The position numbers were made by a program, and so were the translations under genes. From CAVSWN01 sp046728115 (lineage in GTDB: Bacteria; Acidobacteriota; Vicinamibacteria; Vicinamibacterales; CAVVIG01), in NCBI GenBank assembly GCA_046728115.1, contig JBKPDW010000209.1:1-16277 (forward strand): a DNA stretch of 16,277 nt, read 5' to 3'. Below the pieces are notes generated by a model. It did not search any database and had not been told where the DNA came from. It saw only the letters and a program-made list of their open reading frames with translations. This document shows, in pieces, positions 5,950 through 14,125 of the stretch; positions within the stretch are counted from its first letter, which is position 1, and each line of letters opens with the position of its first letter.

Positions 5950-8427
5950 ATGTCCATCCTCACGATTTTCAACCCGGCTACTGAGCTTGCCCGGGACATG
6001 CGTTTCGCTGTGCGCTCGCTGTTGCGCGCCAAAGGCCTGGCCGTGACCGTCGTCGTCACACTCGGCCTTGGCATCGGCGCGAACGCCGCAATTTTCAGCG
6101 TCGTCCGTGGCGTGCTGCTCCGCCCGCTCGTCAATCGCGACGAAGACCGGTTGATCTACATCCGTCAGAGCGCGCCGGGCATCGGCGTTGAGAACTACAC
6201 ATTCTCGATGCCGGAGGTCGGAGACTTCAAGCAACGCGCGACTACCGTCGCGGCCTTCGGCGATTTCTCGACGGCCGACCTCGCGATGATCGCACCCGGT
6301 GGTGAGCCGCGCATGGTGAAGGCCGGGGTCGTCAACGGAACGTTCTTCGAGGTGATGGGGCTGCGTCCCGTGTTCGGCCGGCTGTTGAACCCGCAGGACG
6401 ACGGTCCCAGCGCAGCGGCAGCGGCAGTGCTTACCTACCGATTTTGGAAAACGGCGTTCAACAGCGACCCGACAATCGTCGGCAAGACGATCCGTCTCGG
6501 CGTGGGGACCGCGACGATCGTCGGCGTGCTCGAGCCATCGGTGCCCTATCCGACCGAAACCGAGATTATCGCGAACATGGTGACCAGCCCGCATCACCTC
6601 GGGGCCACGATGGTCACCAGGCGCACCCATCGCATGACGGACCTCTTCGGCCGTCTCAAGCCGGGCGTGTCGTTGGAGGCGGCGCGCGCTGAGCTGACGG
6701 CGCTGCACACTGCAATCATCCACGAGCATCCTGAAGACTATTCGAAGAAGGCTGACGTACAACTCCGCGTCTCGAAGCTCCGCGATCAGATCGCGGCGCC
6801 AGCGAGGACGATCCTGCTCGTGCTGCTGAGCGCGGCGGCGATCGTCTTCGTCATTGCCTGCTCCAACGTCGCGAATCTGATTCTGGCGCGGTCGGTACGA
6901 CGCGAGGGCGAACTGGCACTGCGTGCAGCCCTCGGCGCCAGCAGCGCTGCCCTGAGGCGCACGCTTCTGGCCGAAAGCCTGGTGCTCTGCGCCGCCGGCG
7001 CCGTGGCGGGCCTGTACCTCGCGGATCCTCTCGTCACCCTCATGGCGCGGTATGCGGCGCGGTTCTCCGTTCGCGCGTTGGAGGTGACGGTGGACTCGAG
7101 CGTCGCCTGGGTCGGCGCAGCGCTCGCCATTGCGGCGGCCGTGCTGCTTGCGTTCGTACCGCGGCTGCCGTCGTCGCGCGCATCAGCCGGTCTCGGTTTG
7201 GGAAGCGGCACCGTCCGGATGACACCCGCTACGAACCGCCGCCTGCGGATATTCGCGACGACGCAGATCGCGTTCTCGTTCGTGCTGCTCGCCGGCGCGG
7301 CGATGCTGCTCGGGACGCTCGTCGCGCTGCAGACCGAGCGGACCGCCTACGACATGCAGCACGTGCTCGCGTTCGACATCCCGTCAGCGGCGCCAGCTGT
7401 CGGACGCGGCAACATGAAGATGCTCCCCTTCAATGACGAGGCCCTGCGGCGAATCGCCCAGGTCCCCCGCGTCGATGCCGTCGCCGCAGGCAGCTTCGTC
7501 CCGTGGCGCGATGCAGGTGATACTGGCCCACGCATCAACTTCAGCTTCTCGGCCGAAGGGTACACGCCCGCGGACGGCGAAGAACCGCCACGCGCGCGGG
7601 CCCGTTTTGTGTCACCGGGCTTTTTCTCGGCGCTCGGCATCCGGCTCGTCGCGGGCCGCGAGTTCACAACTGCGGACGGCCGCGACGCCGAGCCGGTCGC
7701 GATAATCAGTCAGACCCTCGCGCAGCGGTTTTTCCCGAACGGCGACGCGTTGAACCGGCACCTGGCGTCGACCGACACCATGCCCATGCCCTTCGGGCGC
7801 ATCGTCGGCGTCGTTGTCGACGTGGACGACGAACATCTCGCTGCGCAACCGGCCGTGACGGTCTATCGGCCGATTCAGCAGGGCGGCTTTGCCGGCCGTC
7901 TGTTCGTGCGCACGGCCGGCGATCCGCACACATTGGTGCCGGCGATCACGCGCACGATTCGCGAGATCGCTGCGGACCAGCCGATCGAGCGCCCGGCCAC
8001 CCTCGAAGAGGTGCGCAGCGAACAGCTGTCGCCGGATCGGGTCAACGCGCTCGTCTTCTCCGGATTCGCCGGTATCGCCTTGCTCATCGCCGTGGTCGGG
8101 ATCGCCGGCGTGCTGGCGTTCTCCGTCAGCGCGCGCACGCGTGAGTTCGGCATGCGGCTCGCGGTGGGCTGTTCGCCTCGGGCCCTGCTCACACACGTGC
8201 TGTCGCAAGGCACGGCGATCGCGGTCATCGGAATCGGCGCCGGCGCGGCGGGCGGCTTCGTGCTTTCGCGCGTGGCGACGGCTTTTTTCACGTCAGTGCA
8301 GCTGCCGGGAATGCTGGCCGTGGGTGCGGCCGCCGCGGTTCTGCTTGCGGCGGCCGTTGTGGCGTCATGGATGCCTGCGGCGCGTGCATCGCGAATCGAC
8401 GTCATCGAAGCGCTGAGATCCGAGTAG
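5950..8427 (+). CDS. Duplicated MacB/FtsX-type ABC permease (permease 2)
   Basis: This is an integral-membrane protein of 825 residues with the same duplicated architecture as permease 1 but without its soluble PadR-linked prefix. The first helix follows DMRFAVRSLLRAKGLAV and contains GLGIGANAAIFSVVRGVLL. The first FtsX-type block contains VFVIACSNVANLILARS and GELALRAALGASSAALRR. The second block contains VVGIAGVLAFSVSARTREFG and MRLAVGCSPRALL, and the protein ends SRIDVIEALRSE. Long extracytoplasmic domains precede each block. ATG5950 is chosen because it leaves the expected short N-terminal tail before the first helix; no strong ribosome site is visible. No ABC ATPase is adjacent, so it must use a distant ATPase or act without one. 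It was probably next to permease 1 and the tRNA before the element inserted. The substrate is unknown. Confidence 0.9.
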   Translation: MSILTIFNPATELARDMRFAVRSLLRAKGLAVTVVVTLGLGIGANAAIFSVVRGVLLRPLVNRDEDRLIYIRQSAPGIGVENYTFSMPEVGDFKQRATTVAAFGDFSTADLAMIAPGGEPRMVKAGVVNGTFFEVMGLRPVFGRLLNPQDDGPSAAAAAVLTYRFWKTAFNSDPTIVGKTIRLGVGTATIVGVLEPSVPYPTETEIIANMVTSPHHLGATMVTRRTHRMTDLFGRLKPGVSLEAARAELTALHTAIIHEHPEDYSKKADVQLRVSKLRDQIAAPARTILLVLLSAAAIVFVIACSNVANLILARSVRREGELALRAALGASSAALRRTLLAESLVLCAAGAVAGLYLADPLVTLMARYAARFSVRALEVTVDSSVAWVGAALAIAAAVLLAFVPRLPSSRASAGLGLGSGTVRMTPATNRRLRIFATTQIAFSFVLLAGAAMLLGTLVALQTERTAYDMQHVLAFDIPSAAPAVGRGNMKMLPFNDEALRRIAQVPRVDAVAAGSFVPWRDAGDTGPRINFSFSAEGYTPADGEEPPRARARFVSPGFFSALGIRLVAGREFTTADGRDAEPVAIISQTLAQRFFPNGDALNRHLASTDTMPMPFGRIVGVVVDVDDEHLAAQPAVTVYRPIQQGGFAGRLFVRTAGDPHTLVPAITRTIREIAADQPIERPATLEEVRSEQLSPDRVNALVFSGFAGIALLIAVVGIAGVLAFSVSARTREFGMRLAVGCSPRALLTHVLSQGTAIAVIGIGAGAAGGFVLSRVATAFFTSVQLPGMLAVGAAAAVLLAAAVVASWMPAARASRIDVIEALRSE

Positions 8428-8429
8428 GG

Positions 8430-8452
8430 GACCGAGCCTGGTGAGCTTGGTC
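8430..8452 (+). terminator. Hairpin just after permease 2
   Basis: GACCGAGC (8430-8437) pairs with GCTTGGTC (8445-8452) around a 7-base loop, with one G-U pair, starting three bases after the stop. No T run follows, so this is at best a weak or factor-assisted terminator, or a 3'-end stabilising hairpin. From here to 8640 I see no other gene. Confidence 0.4.
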
Positions 8453-8640
8453 ACGTGGCCGTCAATCCTGTCGGAGTGAGCTCAGATATCTAGTAAATAC
8501 AGGATTTTCTGTCCGATGACGATTTGGTCAGCCTTTGCTGGACACCGGCCGGCAGACCAAGACGTAAATCTCAGCTCATCAATCATTTAAACGGACCACG
8601 CAGAGGGCGGCTACTTTGCTCCTCCTCAGGCCTCGTGACC

Positions 8641-9849
8641 ATGGCCGCGCTGCGATCACCCCTTGGGTTCAAGACCCACGAATCGCGATTCCCTAGCCCT
8701 ATCGTGGCCAACGCCCAAATGGCTGAACTGCTGAAACTGGCCGAACGCGCGGCCACCAGCGATGCCAAGGTGCTGATCACCGGTGAGAGCGGCGTCGGCA
8801 AAGACATCGTTGCTCGCCACCTGCACCACCACTCCGCGAGGCGCGGCGCCGAGTTCGTGGCCGTGAACTGTGCAGGTATCACCGAGACACTCCTTGAATC
8901 GGAGTTGTTCGGTCACGTCAAAGGCAGCTTCACGGGTGCCTACAAGGATAAGGTCGGCAAGCTTCGGCTTGCGCATCGCGGCACGCTCTTCCTCGACGAG
9001 GTCGCGGAAATGAGTCTGCGCATGCAGGCCCTCTTGCTACGGTTCCTCGAGAACGGAGAAATTCAGGCGGTCGGCTCCGACGCGGCGCGCGCGACCGTCG
9101 ACGTCCGCGTCATCGCGGCGACCAACCGCAACCTCTCTGAGATGGTCAGTGGCGGCCGATTCCGCGAGGATCTGCTCTATCGCCTTCGCGTCATCCACCT
9201 GCATGTACCGCCTCTTCGCGACCGCGTTGACGACATTCGTCCGCTCGCCATGCATTTCTTTGCACGGTCGGGTCGGCTCGTCTCTTTGACCGACGAAGCG
9301 TGGCAGGCGCTGGAGCGTTATAAATGGCCCGGCAACGTTCGCGAATTGCAGAACGTCGTCGAGCAGATGGCGTGGCTGTCAGCGTCGCCTGAGGAACCAC
9401 TCGGAGTCGAGCAGGTGCCGGCCGCGATCAGATCGACCGCGCCCGACGGATCGGCCGGCGCGCCGGCGCGGGAACGTCGCAGACAGGTCGCCGACGAGTT
9501 GTACCAGGCGCTCGTGCACGGCGGCTATTCGTTCTGGCAGCACATTCACCCGCTCTTCCTGAACCGTGACATTACCCGTTTCGATCTTCGCGAGCTCGTG
9601 CGGCGTGGTTTGAGCGCCACCCACGGAAGCTATCGCGCCGTCGTCGAACTGTTCGGTGTGCAACCGACCGACTACAAGCGGTTCATGAATTTTCTCGCGA
9701 CCCACGACTGCCGTCCCGACTATCGGGAGTTCCGGAAGCCCAACGGCGAGTTCCATCGAACACGCCGCTCGATTCTGCCGTTGCTGCCCCCGCTCGACCG
9801 TACGTCTACGCCAGCCGAGGCTTCTGGCGCGGACCAGACAAAGTTCTGA
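8641..9849 (+). CDS. Sigma-54 enhancer-binding protein without a sensor domain, unusual C-terminal region
   Basis: This is a 402-residue AAA+ activator that would remodel sigma-54 RNA polymerase using ATP. Walker A is GESGVGKD (48-55), the sigma-54 contact loop is GSFTGA (95-100) in place of the usual GAFTGA, and Walker B is LFLDE (116-120). The sensor segment is VRVIAATN (155-162), the arginine-finger region is FREDLLYRL (174-182), and WPGNVRELQN lies at 229-238. The N-terminus is only about 20 residues before the AAA+ core, so there is no receiver, GAF or PAS domain. The C-terminus lacks a recognisable Fis-type helix-turn-helix. It carries instead a region at about 277-375 (RRQVADELYQALVHGGYSFW, FDLRELVRRGLSAT, SYRAVVELFG, TDYKRFMNFLATHDC) that I have seen in acidobacterial activators. 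ATG8641 is preferred over the longer TTG8524 because the added residues look non-conserved. How activity and target choice are controlled is unknown. Confidence 0.9.
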   Translation: MAALRSPLGFKTHESRFPSPIVANAQMAELLKLAERAATSDAKVLITGESGVGKDIVARHLHHHSARRGAEFVAVNCAGITETLLESELFGHVKGSFTGAYKDKVGKLRLAHRGTLFLDEVAEMSLRMQALLLRFLENGEIQAVGSDAARATVDVRVIAATNRNLSEMVSGGRFREDLLYRLRVIHLHVPPLRDRVDDIRPLAMHFFARSGRLVSLTDEAWQALERYKWPGNVRELQNVVEQMAWLSASPEEPLGVEQVPAAIRSTAPDGSAGAPARERRRQVADELYQALVHGGYSFWQHIHPLFLNRDITRFDLRELVRRGLSATHGSYRAVVELFGVQPTDYKRFMNFLATHDCRPDYREFRKPNGEFHRTRRSILPLLPPLDRTSTPAEASGADQTKF

Positions 9850-9908
9850 GCCGCCGAAGACAAGCACGCCGCCATGCCCTGATTTCAACAAGTTACGAAT
9901 ATCGAACT

Positions 9909-9924
9909 GGGTTTCATGATTGCA
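9909..9924 (+). promoter_or_regulatory. Weak sigma-54 -24/-12-like sequence
   Basis: GG at 9910-9911 and TTGCA at 9920-9924 have the correct 10-base GG-to-GC spacing of a sigma-54 promoter. The -12 element is perfect, but the -24 element matches only at GG. It lies between the activator gene and the small membrane protein. A start about 12 bases after the GC would leave almost no leader before ATG9941, which weakens the case. Confidence 0.2.
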
Positions 9925-9940
9925 GTCTCGCAGCGCCCGT

Positions 9941-10390
9941 ATGGGCGACTGCATCACGAACACACACGATTCCTGGCTCCGAACTTACACTTTTGACTTC
10001 GTCATCGTGGCGCTCGGCACCGGGCTGACGTTGCGATTCTGGTACGTGCTGTTCGGTGTGGCGGACCCACGCGTGATCGCCATTCTGATGACAGCGTCAA
10101 TGTGTGAAGGCCTCCGGTGCCTGTCGCGGGCGCGTCGAACCGGCGTTCGGCCGCATTTCGTCTGCGCCGATCGCTTCTCGGATCTGCTGGCTGCGATCGC
10201 ACTGGCCGTTGCTCCCTGGCCGCTGACACTGCCCTTCAAAGCCGCCTCGGTGTTCTGGTCACTCTGTTCGCTCACGTCGCTCGCCACGGGGATTCGGCCG
10301 CTCGTTGCGCTGGTCGTGCTGTTCTTCTCCTTTCGGCGGCTTCACGCGGTGTCCGCAATCTTTGCGCCTTTGCGCTCCGAGCGGAGCTGA
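9941..10390 (+). CDS. Small predicted membrane protein, function unknown
   Basis: From ATG9941 this encodes about 149 residues. Hydrophobic segments appear around FDFVIVALGTGLTLRFWYVL, PRVIAILMTAS, LLAAIALAVAPWPLTLPFKA and IRPLVALVVLFFSF, suggesting four membrane helices. An Arg-rich link (CLSRARRTGVRP) probably lies on the cytoplasmic side. Third codon positions are GC-rich as in neighbouring genes, which supports coding. TTG9920 would add seven residues. No family is recognised. The end of the gene contains a small GCTCCG/CGGAGC hairpin (10374-10387) just before the stop. It follows the activator by 91 bases, so it could be co-transcribed or controlled by that activator, but neither is shown. 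Confidence 0.6.
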   Translation: MGDCITNTHDSWLRTYTFDFVIVALGTGLTLRFWYVLFGVADPRVIAILMTASMCEGLRCLSRARRTGVRPHFVCADRFSDLLAAIALAVAPWPLTLPFKAASVFWSLCSLTSLATGIRPLVALVVLFFSFRRLHAVSAIFAPLRSERS

Positions 10391-10448
10391 TACGGGCGAA
10401 CCGCGCTAGGAAGTCACGGCGAGCCAGTGATATGATCACCAGCTGAGC

Positions 10449-11456
10449 TTGCAATTCCGATGTCCCGTTCGGGTCCTTCAGGTCGCGTTTGTCGGTGCTG
10501 CGCTCACCGTCGCTTGCGGCGGAAGTCCGACTAACCCATCACCACCCACACCGCCGCCGTCTGACGCGCCGAGACTGTCGTGCCCGGCCGATCAGACCGT
10601 GAAGACGACCGGCTCGAGCGCGACGGTCAGCTACCCGGCGCCGTCGGTTACCGGCGGTACCGCGCCGGTTTCAATCAGCTGCAATCCGGCGAGCGGGTCG
10701 TCCTTCCCCGCCGGTCGATCCACGGCCACGTGTGTCGCAACCGACGCCCAGCAACGCAGGGATCAGTGCTCGTTTACGGTGGCGGTGGACATGGTACCGT
10801 CGCTCTCGGTGACCCGCTTCCTCGCGTTCGGCGACAGCATCACGGAAGGCAAGCTCGCGACCGGCGAACCTCCGCAAACACCGTATCCGACCGGGCTCAG
10901 AAACCTGCTCGCCGCGCGCTATGCCGCCCAGGAGTTCACGGTTGTCAACGCGGGACTTGGTGCCGAAACCACGGGCGGCGGCGTTGGACGCCTGGCAGGC
11001 GTCCTGAGCGCCAACAACACGCAGGTGTTGCTGCTCGTCGAAGGCGTGAACGATCTGGCCCCCGCGGATTCCTCGGTGATTCCCGGTCTCATCTCGAACC
11101 TTCGGACGATGATTCAGACGGCGCGCGGACGTGGCGTGATCGTCATGCTCGGCACGCTGCTGCCCGAAGTGTTTGGCGCGCAGCGCGCGGGGGCCGCTCC
11201 CCTCATCGTGCCGACCAACGATCAGATTCGATCGCTCGCCGCCTCGCAGGGCGTCACGCTGGTGGATCTGTATCAGGCGTTCCACGGATCGGAAGCCACG
11301 CTCATCGGCGGCGACGGGTTGCATCCAACTGAAGCCGGCTATCAGACGATCGCGCAGACATTCTTCGAGGCGATTCGGAACCGGCTGGAAGGCTCCCCTG
11401 TTCCCACCTTCACCGAGCGGACCTTGGGATCAGTCGCACATCGCGGTTACAACTGA
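10449..11456 (+). CDS. Secreted lipoprotein-like SGNH/GDSL hydrolase with HYR-like domain
   Basis: This 335-residue protein has a signal peptide with a lipobox-like end (ALTVAC, Cys23), then a Pro/Ser/Thr linker (26-40). A Cys-containing HYR-like domain follows at about 41-114 (PADQTVKTTGSSATVSYPAP, then SSFPAGRSTATCVATDAQ), a fold usually used for adhesion or surface display. The SGNH hydrolase begins near 124. Block I is FGDSITEG with nucleophile Ser130, block II is near NAGLGAETT, block III is GVNDL, and block V is DGLHP with Asp289 and His292. These enzymes hydrolyse esters, for example acyl or acetyl groups on lipids or polysaccharides; the substrate here is unknown. The only in-frame initiation codon before the signal peptide is TTG10449, with no clear ribosome site, so the true N-terminus is uncertain. 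The 3' end overlaps the convergent lactate permease gene by 10 bp. Confidence 0.9.
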   Translation: MQFRCPVRVLQVAFVGAALTVACGGSPTNPSPPTPPPSDAPRLSCPADQTVKTTGSSATVSYPAPSVTGGTAPVSISCNPASGSSFPAGRSTATCVATDAQQRRDQCSFTVAVDMVPSLSVTRFLAFGDSITEGKLATGEPPQTPYPTGLRNLLAARYAAQEFTVVNAGLGAETTGGGVGRLAGVLSANNTQVLLLVEGVNDLAPADSSVIPGLISNLRTMIQTARGRGVIVMLGTLLPEVFGAQRAGAAPLIVPTNDQIRSLAASQGVTLVDLYQAFHGSEATLIGGDGLHPTEAGYQTIAQTFFEAIRNRLEGSPVPTFTERTLGSVAHRGYN

Positions 11457-13255
11457 GGCACCATCCAGGGCGTCACGTAGGCCTGCAGCAGCGCCAGCAG
11501 CCCGACCAACGCGGTCAGAATCAAACTGTGAACGACCACCTTTGCGAGAATCTCGCCTTCCCGGCCAACTGCACCGACACCCGCCGCACCGACCGACAGA
11601 TTCTGGGGGCTGATCATCTTGCCCATGACGCCGGCCGAACTGTTGGTCGCGGCCATCAGCACCGGATCGAGACCCGAGAGCTTCGCCGTCGTTGCCTGCA
11701 GCGGACCGAACAGCGTGTTCGACGATGTGTCGCTGCCAGTGAGAAACACGCCGATCATCCCGAGCCACGCCGAGAAAAATGGAAACAGCACGCCGGTCTT
11801 CGCAAGGGCCAGCGCCATCGATGACGTCATACCGGAGTAATTCATCACGGTGGCGATGGAGAGAATCAGCGCGATCGTCACGATGGGTAAACGCAACTGC
11901 CGAAGCGTTTTCACGAAGGTCGTTGCGAACACGCCAGCCGGAACGCCGTTGAGCATCATCGGCACGAAGGCAAGTGCTGATGCGATAACGACCAGCGTGC
12001 CCGCAGCCGACAGAAAATCGAGCCGGTAGGTGAGCGGATACGGACTCGAGGCCGCAACCACCGGCGCTTCACGCTGGACAACGGCGACCGGCTTGCCCTC
12101 TTGCATCCGATACGCGCCGGGCCAGTTGAACTCCCAGACCGGGAACCTGAATCCCTGCGGGCGGACGGCAGCGCTCTCCCCAATCCAGGGGTCCGGGCAC
12201 AACCGATTGCCGCCCTGTCCGCACTTGAGCAGCGCAGTCACATTGGCCGGCGGCTTCAGGTTCGACAGACCCGCGAAGTTGCCGATCTGGCCGACCAGCA
12301 CGGCCACGATCAGAATGCCGTACGTGGCGTAAGCACGAGCAACCCGGCTGCCGCTGTCGTGCATCGCGGCCAGCGCCACGACTGGCCTGGCCGTGTCCGC
12401 GTACGGTGTGGCGGGTTGCCACACGCGAAGGAGCAGCGCTACTGCCGTCAACGAGAAGAGCGCTGACAGAGCGTCCGTCAACTCGGGCCCCACGAAATTC
12501 GACACCGTGAATTGGCCGACCGCAAAGGTGGCGCCTGCCGCCAGAACTGCGGGCCACACCTGCATCATGCTCCGCCATCCCGCGTAAAGCACCACGAGGT
12601 AGGCCGGAATGATCAGCGAGAAGAGGGGCAACTGACGTCCGACCATCGCCGAGAGCCCGCGTGTCGTTGCCTGCACGTCATGACCAAGCATGGGCGCCAG
12701 CAGGCCCCCGAGCGTCGTCACCGGGATTCCCAGGGATCCAAACGCCACCGGGGCGGTGTTGGCGATGAGCGCGAGCGCCGCCGCCATGATCGGCTCGAAT
12801 CCCAGTCCCGCCAGCATCGAGGCGCTGATCGCGACCGGTGCTCCAAAACCGGCGATGCCTTCGATGAGTGCGCCGAAACAAAACGCGACGAGGAGAAGCT
12901 GAATGCGTTTGTCGGTCGTCAACCGCGACAGCGAGCGGCGGATCACGTCGAAGTCGCCGCTTTCAACGGACAGGTTGTAGAAAAACACGGCCGCGATGAC
13001 GATCCAGCTGATGGGCCACAGGCCAAACGCCATCCCGTGGGTCGTGGCCGAAATCGTCAGCGCGACGGGCATGCCCCACACGAGCCAGGCGAGCACGAAC
13101 GCCGTGGCCGCCGCCGCCGCCGCTGACTTCCAGGGCGCCACGCGAAGCACCGCAAGGAGAATGGCGAGCAGGATTGGCGGCACAGACGCAACCAGCGCCG
13201 ACAACAGCACGCTGCCGCCGATGGGGCTGTATACCTGATGGAAGACATCGGCCAT
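11447..13255 (-). CDS. lctP: L-lactate permease (LctP/LldP family)
   Basis: This 602-residue inner-membrane transporter would import lactate, and probably glycolate, by proton symport. Family hallmarks are IEGIAGFGAPVAI (131-143), IANTAPVAFGSLGIPVTTLG (164-183), and near the C-terminus TGSDTSSNTLFGPLQ and AATNSSAGVMGKMISPQNL. Many hydrophobic helices span the whole length. A long loop after about residue 335 carries two cysteines (345 and 353) and two Trp-rich segments. It makes the protein somewhat longer than typical bacterial members and probably faces the periplasm. ATG13255 is the start giving the full N-terminal helix; no strong ribosome site is visible. No lactate dehydrogenase gene is adjacent. 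It is divergent from the S4-protein gene and convergent with the SGNH hydrolase. No terminator lies between the convergent genes. Confidence 0.95.
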   Translation of the reverse strand: MADVFHQVYSPIGGSVLLSALVASVPPILLAILLAVLRVAPWKSAAAAAATAFVLAWLVWGMPVALTISATTHGMAFGLWPISWIVIAAVFFYNLSVESGDFDVIRRSLSRLTTDKRIQLLLVAFCFGALIEGIAGFGAPVAISASMLAGLGFEPIMAAALALIANTAPVAFGSLGIPVTTLGGLLAPMLGHDVQATTRGLSAMVGRQLPLFSLIIPAYLVVLYAGWRSMMQVWPAVLAAGATFAVGQFTVSNFVGPELTDALSALFSLTAVALLLRVWQPATPYADTARPVVALAAMHDSGSRVARAYATYGILIVAVLVGQIGNFAGLSNLKPPANVTALLKCGQGGNRLCPDPWIGESAAVRPQGFRFPVWEFNWPGAYRMQEGKPVAVVQREAPVVAASSPYPLTYRLDFLSAAGTLVVIASALAFVPMMLNGVPAGVFATTFVKTLRQLRLPIVTIALILSIATVMNYSGMTSSMALALAKTGVLFPFFSAWLGMIGVFLTGSDTSSNTLFGPLQATTAKLSGLDPVLMAATNSSAGVMGKMISPQNLSVGAAGVGAVGREGEILAKVVVHSLILTALVGLLALLQAYVTPWMVPQL

Positions 13256-13335
13256 GGGCGTGCATTATCTGCCAAGCATGGCGCGGTGACCAGACCACGA
13301 TTTGCGCAATCATGGCCACTAGAATGAACGGTGGA

Positions 13336-13746
13336 ATGGGTGATACCAGCAACCCCGTCGCCGTCGAGGTTCGGCTGGATGTGTGGCTCGACGTGGCCTG
13401 CGTGTTCAAAACGCGGTCAGAAGCGCAGAAGGCGTGCAGATCCGGCCACATCGGTGTAAATGGCCAGACGGCCAAGCCCAATCGTCACGTGCGGCCCGGA
13501 GATGAGATTCAGATCAAGCGGTCGTTCGGCCGCCAGCAGCAACTACGCGTCGTCGCAATCGCCGATCGTCATATCGTCAAGGCCGATGCGCGGAAACTGT
13601 ACGAGGATCTCACGCCGCCTCTGACAGCCGAAGAGATCGAGGCGAGAAGAATCGAGAGGATGTATCGCGCCGCGGTGACGCCGCCGCGCGCACCCGACAA
13701 ACGCGAGCGCCGCGCACTCAGAAGGCTGAGAGGCCGCGACGACTAG
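13336..13746 (+). CDS. S4-domain RNA-binding protein (HslR/Hsp15-like)
   Basis: This protein of about 136 residues starts with a compact S4 RNA-binding domain: VRLDVWLDVACVFKTRSEAQ, then KACRSGHIGVNGQTAKPN and VRPGDEIQI. A linker with KADARKLYEDLTPPLTAEEI follows, and the tail is strongly basic (RIERMYRA, DKRERRALRRLRG). S4 proteins of this size bind structured RNA, and Hsp15-type members act on stalled 50S ribosomal subunits. That role is inferred from the domain alone. Starts at ATG13312, ATG13324 or ATG13336 are all in frame. The last is chosen for its GGTGG just upstream, though the spacing is very short. The gene diverges from lctP, with about 80 bases between them containing the palindrome TTGCGCAA (13302-13309). 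Confidence 0.85.
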   Translation: MGDTSNPVAVEVRLDVWLDVACVFKTRSEAQKACRSGHIGVNGQTAKPNRHVRPGDEIQIKRSFGRQQQLRVVAIADRHIVKADARKLYEDLTPPLTAEEIEARRIERMYRAAVTPPRAPDKRERRALRRLRGRDD

Positions 13747-13785
13747 AGCCCCTCAGCCCCGGTGGTCAATCAGGTCGATCAGTCG

Positions 13786-13809
13786 CTAATCCCTAGTCTC
13801 TAATCCCTA
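13786..13809. repeat. Short intergenic tandem repeat CTAATCCCTA
   Basis: CTAATCCCTA occurs at 13786-13795 and again at 13800-13809, with GTCT between, in the 82-base gap between two convergent genes. A further CCCTAACCCT-like run follows. Such TAATCCC-type low-complexity text occurs between genes in related genomes, from memory. No function is evident. Confidence 0.6.
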
Positions 13810-13828
13810 ACCCTGACTACCAAACGCG

Positions 13829-14125
13829 CTACTCCGGCCTGTTCCCGATGTCGCCGCCGGTTGCTCCGGTTCCAGTACGGTAGTTTCGACTGCCTCCCGT
13901 CTCGGTTCCTGTTCCCCCGGTCACGCCTTCAGTAACGTCGCGAGTCCCGGGATGGTGTGCGCGATCGTGCCGCGATCCACCTGACATGGAGTCGTCATTT
14001 TCCATTGTGTCATCGAATTCCACTGTCTCGGCACCCACGGGTACAGGTCGCCGATCCGACGTACCTGGACGCGGGTTGATGTCTCCAAGAATGCGACCTG
14101 CGTTGTACTCATCCTTTTGTGACAT
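13829..14125 (-). CDS. Small Gly/Thr-rich disordered protein coupled to the debranching enzyme
   Basis: This is a 98-residue protein. ATG14125 has a strong ribosome site (GGAGG, spaced about six bases) located inside the 3' end of the debranching-enzyme gene, and the two genes overlap by 17 bases in different frames. That arrangement indicates translational coupling. The N-terminus (MSQKDEYNAGRILGDINPRP) is charged, the middle is acidic (VEFDDTMENDDS), and the C-terminus is low-complexity Gly/Thr/Arg (GVTGGTGTETGGSRNYRTG). No Cys, membrane helix or signal peptide is seen, so it is probably cytoplasmic and largely disordered. No family is recognised. Its position suggests a role with glycogen or trehalose metabolism, which is inference only. 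Confidence 0.75.
   Translation of the reverse strand: MSQKDEYNAGRILGDINPRPGTSDRRPVPVGAETVEFDDTMENDDSMSGGSRHDRAHHPGTRDVTEGVTGGTGTETGGSRNYRTGTGATGGDIGNRPE

Noticed and set aside
5755..6762. 335-codon minus-strand open frame over the 5' part of permease 2
   Set aside because: Antisense to a clear permease, composition dominated by Arg/His/Asp as in GC-rich shadow frames, and no motif.
8521..8541. Sigma-54-like TTGG and TTTGCT upstream of the activator gene
   Set aside because: The GG-to-GC spacing is nine bases rather than ten and the -24 element is poor.
10580..11332. 250-codon alternative plus-strand frame inside the SGNH hydrolase
   Set aside because: The hydrolase frame carries all catalytic motifs; the alternative is Arg-rich shadow coding.
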